Source: an uncultured Lachnospiraceae bacterium (GTDB lineage: Bacteria; Bacillota; Clostridia; Lachnospirales; Lachnospiraceae). From it: DNA of 26,776 bases. The notes under the pieces were generated by a model, which worked only from the letters and a program-made list of their open reading frames with translations, had not been told where the DNA came from and made no database searches. Location of the stretch: the NCBI GenBank assembly GCA_910585255.1, contig CAJUEI010000023.1:1-26776 (forward strand). Direction: 5' to 3'. Positions 25,901 to 26,776 of this stretch are shown one piece after another. Positions within the stretch are counted from its first letter, which is position 1. Every line of letters starts with the position of its first letter. The translations under genes and the position numbers were made by a program.

Positions 25901-26639
25901 CATAAGAAACAGTATAATTCTCAGTTGGTTCCGCTGCAGTTCCATTAATTACAAGTGCATTAAAAAATGTCCGATCCGTTGAACCTTCTGGACGAACCTC
26001 TTTTATCTCAATAAATCCATCCTCTTCCAATGTAACAATCGTTGTCTTTTTTATATCTTCTGCACAATTCGGTTTTGTTTTTACCGTATTTCCTAAGTTT
26101 TCGCTATTGACATAAACCGTATTTTGATTAAAAGAACCACCCACTCCAGTATACACATCCACTGTATAAGTACCCGCTACCAAATTTACTTTAAACCCAA
26201 TTTCACCCGATGTAGTATATGTATAATCTTTACACGCTTCAAATAAATCCGAGCTATCTGTAATTGTAGAACCTAAAGTTGTTCCTTTGTCATTTTTAAA
26301 ACCCGTTCCTGCCGACAATCCATAACCTGCCACATCACTATATTCTGAATTTGTTACCACAATAAAATCATTTGCTTCTGTTTTATTGCCAAAATCAAAT
26401 TTTAATGTAACACTGCTCCCACTGACCACACCAGCCATAATATGTTCTTGTCTATCAGATTTTGCAGAATACCCCTCTAAGTCCAAATCTTTCTTTTCCT
26501 CTAAAGAATATCCTTCTGCTGAAGAATCCAATCCTAAATCAGCCTTTGCAGGATTTACTATTCCTGTTGTCATCAGCATAGATGCACTTAACAGAAAAGA
26601 CAAGGCTCTCTTTATGAATTTTTTCCCATACATTTTCAT
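19956..26639 (-). CDS. Giant secreted rhamnogalacturonan lyase (PL11-type) with cell-wall-binding repeats
   Basis: The product cleaves rhamnogalacturonan I of pectin, judged from its catalytic core. Residues are numbered from the upstream in-frame ATG at 26657. The signal peptide is about 7-39. Jelly-roll modules opening KFDFG lie at about 85-240, 490-643 and 1705-1865. Three InlB/Listeria-Bacteroides-type repeats (each ending YAVW) span 248-482, and FN3 spans 650-742. The PL11 lyase (about 755-1370) has NRALTAVKG, SVGDLDGDGE, YPSNAQDNS, IRSGAHYTQF, GQGNHGLSV, GDWREE and WQNVGYNQP, plus Ca-loop sequences DLDGDGE, DYDGDGK and DWNGDGK. FN3/Ig-like modules fill 1380-1700, a helical linker about 1870-1990, and five or six aromatic cell-wall-binding repeats 2095-2233. 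The start is M7 (26639) or M9 (26633), because codons 2-6 of the longer frame are the AAGGAGG itself. It is probably extracellular and held on the wall non-covalently. Confidence 0.93.
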   Translation of the reverse strand: MKMYGKKFIKRALSFLLSASMLMTTGIVNPAKADLGLDSSAEGYSLEEKKDLDLEGYSAKSDRQEHIMAGVVSGSSVTLKFDFGNKTEANDFIVVTNSEYSDVAGYGLSAGTGFKNDKGTTLGSTITDSSDLFEACKDYTYTTSGEIGFKVNLVAGTYTVDVYTGVGGSFNQNTVYVNSENLGNTVKTKPNCAEDIKKTTIVTLEEDGFIEIKEVRPEGSTDRTFFNALVINGTAAEPTENYTVSYELQGGTGEIKDTENYTLGSSIMLSSEEPTKEGFAFLGWALAQDSTDVVDSVTAVKQYADADNVIHVYAVWVEAIKYKVVYDLNGATENGNFQTDAGSYLAESEVKLASVETLKKEGYVCKGWALTKDAVSALDSYRVKKEDVLGETITLYAVWSPLYSVEYNANGGNGTIASASYEVGAKVTLPATGLTKEGYRLAGWALTSDAKEAMSSYTLKAEDVKEKKLVLYAVWQSASEAVARKFDFGNKSTVEGYTLIVNQMYSEETGYGFTKAVTFKNDKGTNVAGTITPEDADLFKVCQDYTYTEDTDGLEFRVDVPAGIYDVFVYAGLGGDHCPEIKVNGKSLGKAVSIKPSKESDLLKSVKVTLAEAGSILVSSSGAGTGKRNMLNGLIIQPAAPSEFAAPTNVTQTSTETMVTLKWNVVEGAIHYNIFRSVEDGRFLQIGTTKDLTYTDSILTTKPYKYYVVAVGEKTGEDGKVTKMVSDPSVEVETEVKSTGSIGTESPAETFVNRALTAVKGENGIFISWRLYYSDSENITFTLKRNGETVYTGSKTNFTDIKGKPGDIYRLTASEGISQNGETAVAWEREYQELTLIAPKDQKMPDGSIAVYTTNDMSVGDLDGDGELELIVKWYPSNAQDNSIDGYTGTTILDAYDIDVHTGKADLMWRIDLGLNIRSGAHYTQFQVWDYDGDGKAELMCKTADGSTVFDKNLNIIDYVGACSVEDLPTEKKGAAYDYRQHEGRVGRIVLGAEYLTAFDGETGSIIDTVNYVPFRGAYDEVTGIYDTSYWGTKNGAPAENNDGYANRADRFLSATAYLDGGSASAVFSRGYYGRTAITAWKLIDGKLVMQWAFDVDTDTYGSGQGNHGLSVNDVNNDGLDEIVFGGLIVDQDGTILVNTEWGHGDAMHVSDWNGDGKLEVYKVNEEQGHWGGGLYDPATGEVLCFHETSADTGRGVAADIDPRYEGAELWHAIDSHTHDVEGTIIYEAKPSQNFSIFWDGDLLMELLDYNDTVNLVPQVQKWNYENEKLEVLAQLDGTQANNTTKGNAGLVADILGDWREEMIVRDSADNSKIRIYTTTTETEYTIPCFLEDRAYREGVAWQNVGYNQPANLTYLLTEGLKTAEVTIGTRTIDTVEVTWSEASDGKYGHPVQGYEVYRAEIADGKIGEFIKIGETAAEERKWIDSGLKANTEYAYKVAMVVDGIRSYFSLPVSAKTTVNATALKPFEKIEIPQDTKEYEKKFPATGILIDADGTEQIVDVIWNFADFSIQTAGTVVVKGSIYGYQGAVEITVTVLPNRAVSCEIFDDVYTLVGTEPELPKTAKVSFLNGDQEELEIVWNKSYKKETVGRYPITGTCTTKYGEILEVVLTVEVKEDYIVSVADLGFIEVEYGATENLGFPETVTATYAKGEVKEVPITWETIDTSVIISEEDDVIASGTIPDYPSLVTIHLKVDYKPVWKFDFGLVNSPVEEGWIGIQGIQKGSKTAKDLQVDYTKERKYGFADESFVVDGRNQNYTKEGFYAPAVYQDMALMSSSTTSSTFLADVENGTYIVEMMSGSTDKSTVKVKIEGKEYSVGNAGGSYEVGRFEEIEVTDGQLTMEFVSGNLTRLNMIVIRKVTELSNQPTDKIEEVEKILENLSQVDETSKLSEYQKSMVQKAAEIVYAMEEEQKETLFDRVDLKKLDQLYQKTYRLATEIKQKVEVAENAVKLKEDAVAAAGTALASGAKQGLVTLDIIQQTPSLEEKAKMQLQMELRVNGEVTQLKAPIWITIEMPEGIDLSKVQIKHYTKDGKLLGTVPFTYQEREVRFRVSHFSIFTFTERTGGQSSGSHSSSGGYRLVPIESSIGKWIKDAVGWWYRHSDGSYSANQWEKINEKWYFFNKTGYMETGWILWNGKWYYLKADGDMAENEWVFYKNQWYFLKDGSGDMVVGWILWKNHWYYLNTDGTMKTGWVLWNGKWYYLNKNGDMAANGITPDGYQVGTDGAWIQ

Positions 26640-26675
26640 TTTTCCTCCTTTTTTCATAAAATAATAGCTAATTTA

Positions 26676-26741
26676 CTAAAACAACATTTTTCGCATAAAA
26701 AACCAATACTTTTTTCTATTGGTTTTATACAAAAACAACAT
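26676..26741 (-). CDS. Possible 21-residue leader peptide upstream of the lyase gene
   Basis: An ATG at 26741 follows AAAAAGGAGGG with 5-nt spacing, as good a ribosome-binding site as any in the window. The frame encodes MLFLYKTNRKKYWFFMRKML plus a final F and stops with TAG at 26676, 37 bp before the lyase start. It is basic and aromatic-rich. It overlaps a terminator hairpin (26697-26725), so its translation could control read-through. It could instead be a chance ORF in AT-rich DNA. Confidence 0.3.
   Translation of the reverse strand: MLFLYKTNRKKYWFFMRKMLF
26697..26725 (-). terminator. Terminator/attenuator-like hairpin in the lyase leader
   Basis: On the minus strand AAACCAATA (26725-26717), an 8-nt loop and TATTGGTTT (26708-26700) form a perfect 9-bp stem whose 3' side runs into TTTTTT (26702-26697). 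It lies about 60 bp upstream of the lyase start, on the same strand. It either ends the transcript of a gene beyond the window or attenuates the lyase mRNA. Confidence 0.6.
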
Positions 26742-26776
26742 TTTTCCCTCCTTTTTATTTATTTTTTTAGTAAATA

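Larger units (their letters stand above)
26674..26748. repeat. 21-bp direct repeat flanking the lyase leader hairpin
   Basis: Plus-strand 26674-26694 and 26728-26748 match at 19 of 21 positions (tac[t/a]aaaacaacatttttc[g/c]c). They flank the hairpin at 26700-26725. The start and stop of the small leader ORF lie within the two copies. An 11-bp inverted repeat (26671-26681 with 26765-26775) encloses the whole leader. Confidence 0.6.

Noticed and set aside
1..26776. tRNA, rRNA or named riboswitches
   Set aside because: I looked for tRNA-like GTTCGA arms, T-box and obvious riboswitch cores by eye and found none; a covariance search would be needed to be certain.

Overview
The window looks like chromosomal DNA of a low-to-moderate GC gut Firmicute, most likely a Lachnospiraceae (Clostridia) member. 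The reasons are the near-perfect AGGAGG ribosome-binding sites, the era-recO-glyS-ppdK neighbourhood, an alpha2-type glycyl-tRNA synthetase, pyruvate phosphate dikinase, and a giant secreted pectin-degrading protein with cell-wall-binding repeats. The species assignment is inference; no rRNA, tRNA, phage or IS transposase gene is visible.

Layout, left to right. At 1-358 a gene cut by the window edge (DUF6075-like, minus strand) probably belongs to an accessory element extending leftwards. Positions 610-8648 carry a minus-strand housekeeping block: ppdK, glyS, a small lipoprotein gene, recO, era and an unusual two-OB-fold SSB-like protein. Between glyS and ppdK lie two tandem ~140-bp structured repeats. 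ilvE (8914-9939) has its own clear promoter. The ~480 bp between ilvE and the next operon hold the most unusual structure of the window: two 140-bp foldback elements in inverted orientation. Each has a 26-bp arm, an 88-bp core and a 26-bp arm. The cores are identical at 87 of 88 positions, but the arms are unrelated between copies although each pair stays self-complementary.

Positions 10537-14643 are a three-gene minus-strand operon with overlapping reading frames: an ABC ATPase, a membrane-anchored extracellular protein with CARDB/Ig-like modules, and a MacB/FtsX-type permease. The operon starts divergently from typA/bipA (14961-16790, the only clear plus-strand gene). A long perfect foldback separates typA from a convergent class A penicillin-binding protein gene (16905-19730). 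The right end is a single gene (19956-26639) for a ~2,230-residue secreted family-11 rhamnogalacturonan lyase with jelly-roll modules, InlB-type repeats, FN3/Ig domains and C-terminal cell-wall-binding repeats. Its leader contains a possible 21-codon peptide ORF overlapping a terminator hairpin, an attenuator-like arrangement.

Several starts were moved from the longest ORF by ribosome-binding-site evidence: era (TTG at 7939), the SSB-like gene (8648), ilvE (9939) and the lyase (26639). Promoters were called by eye from -35/-10 similarity.
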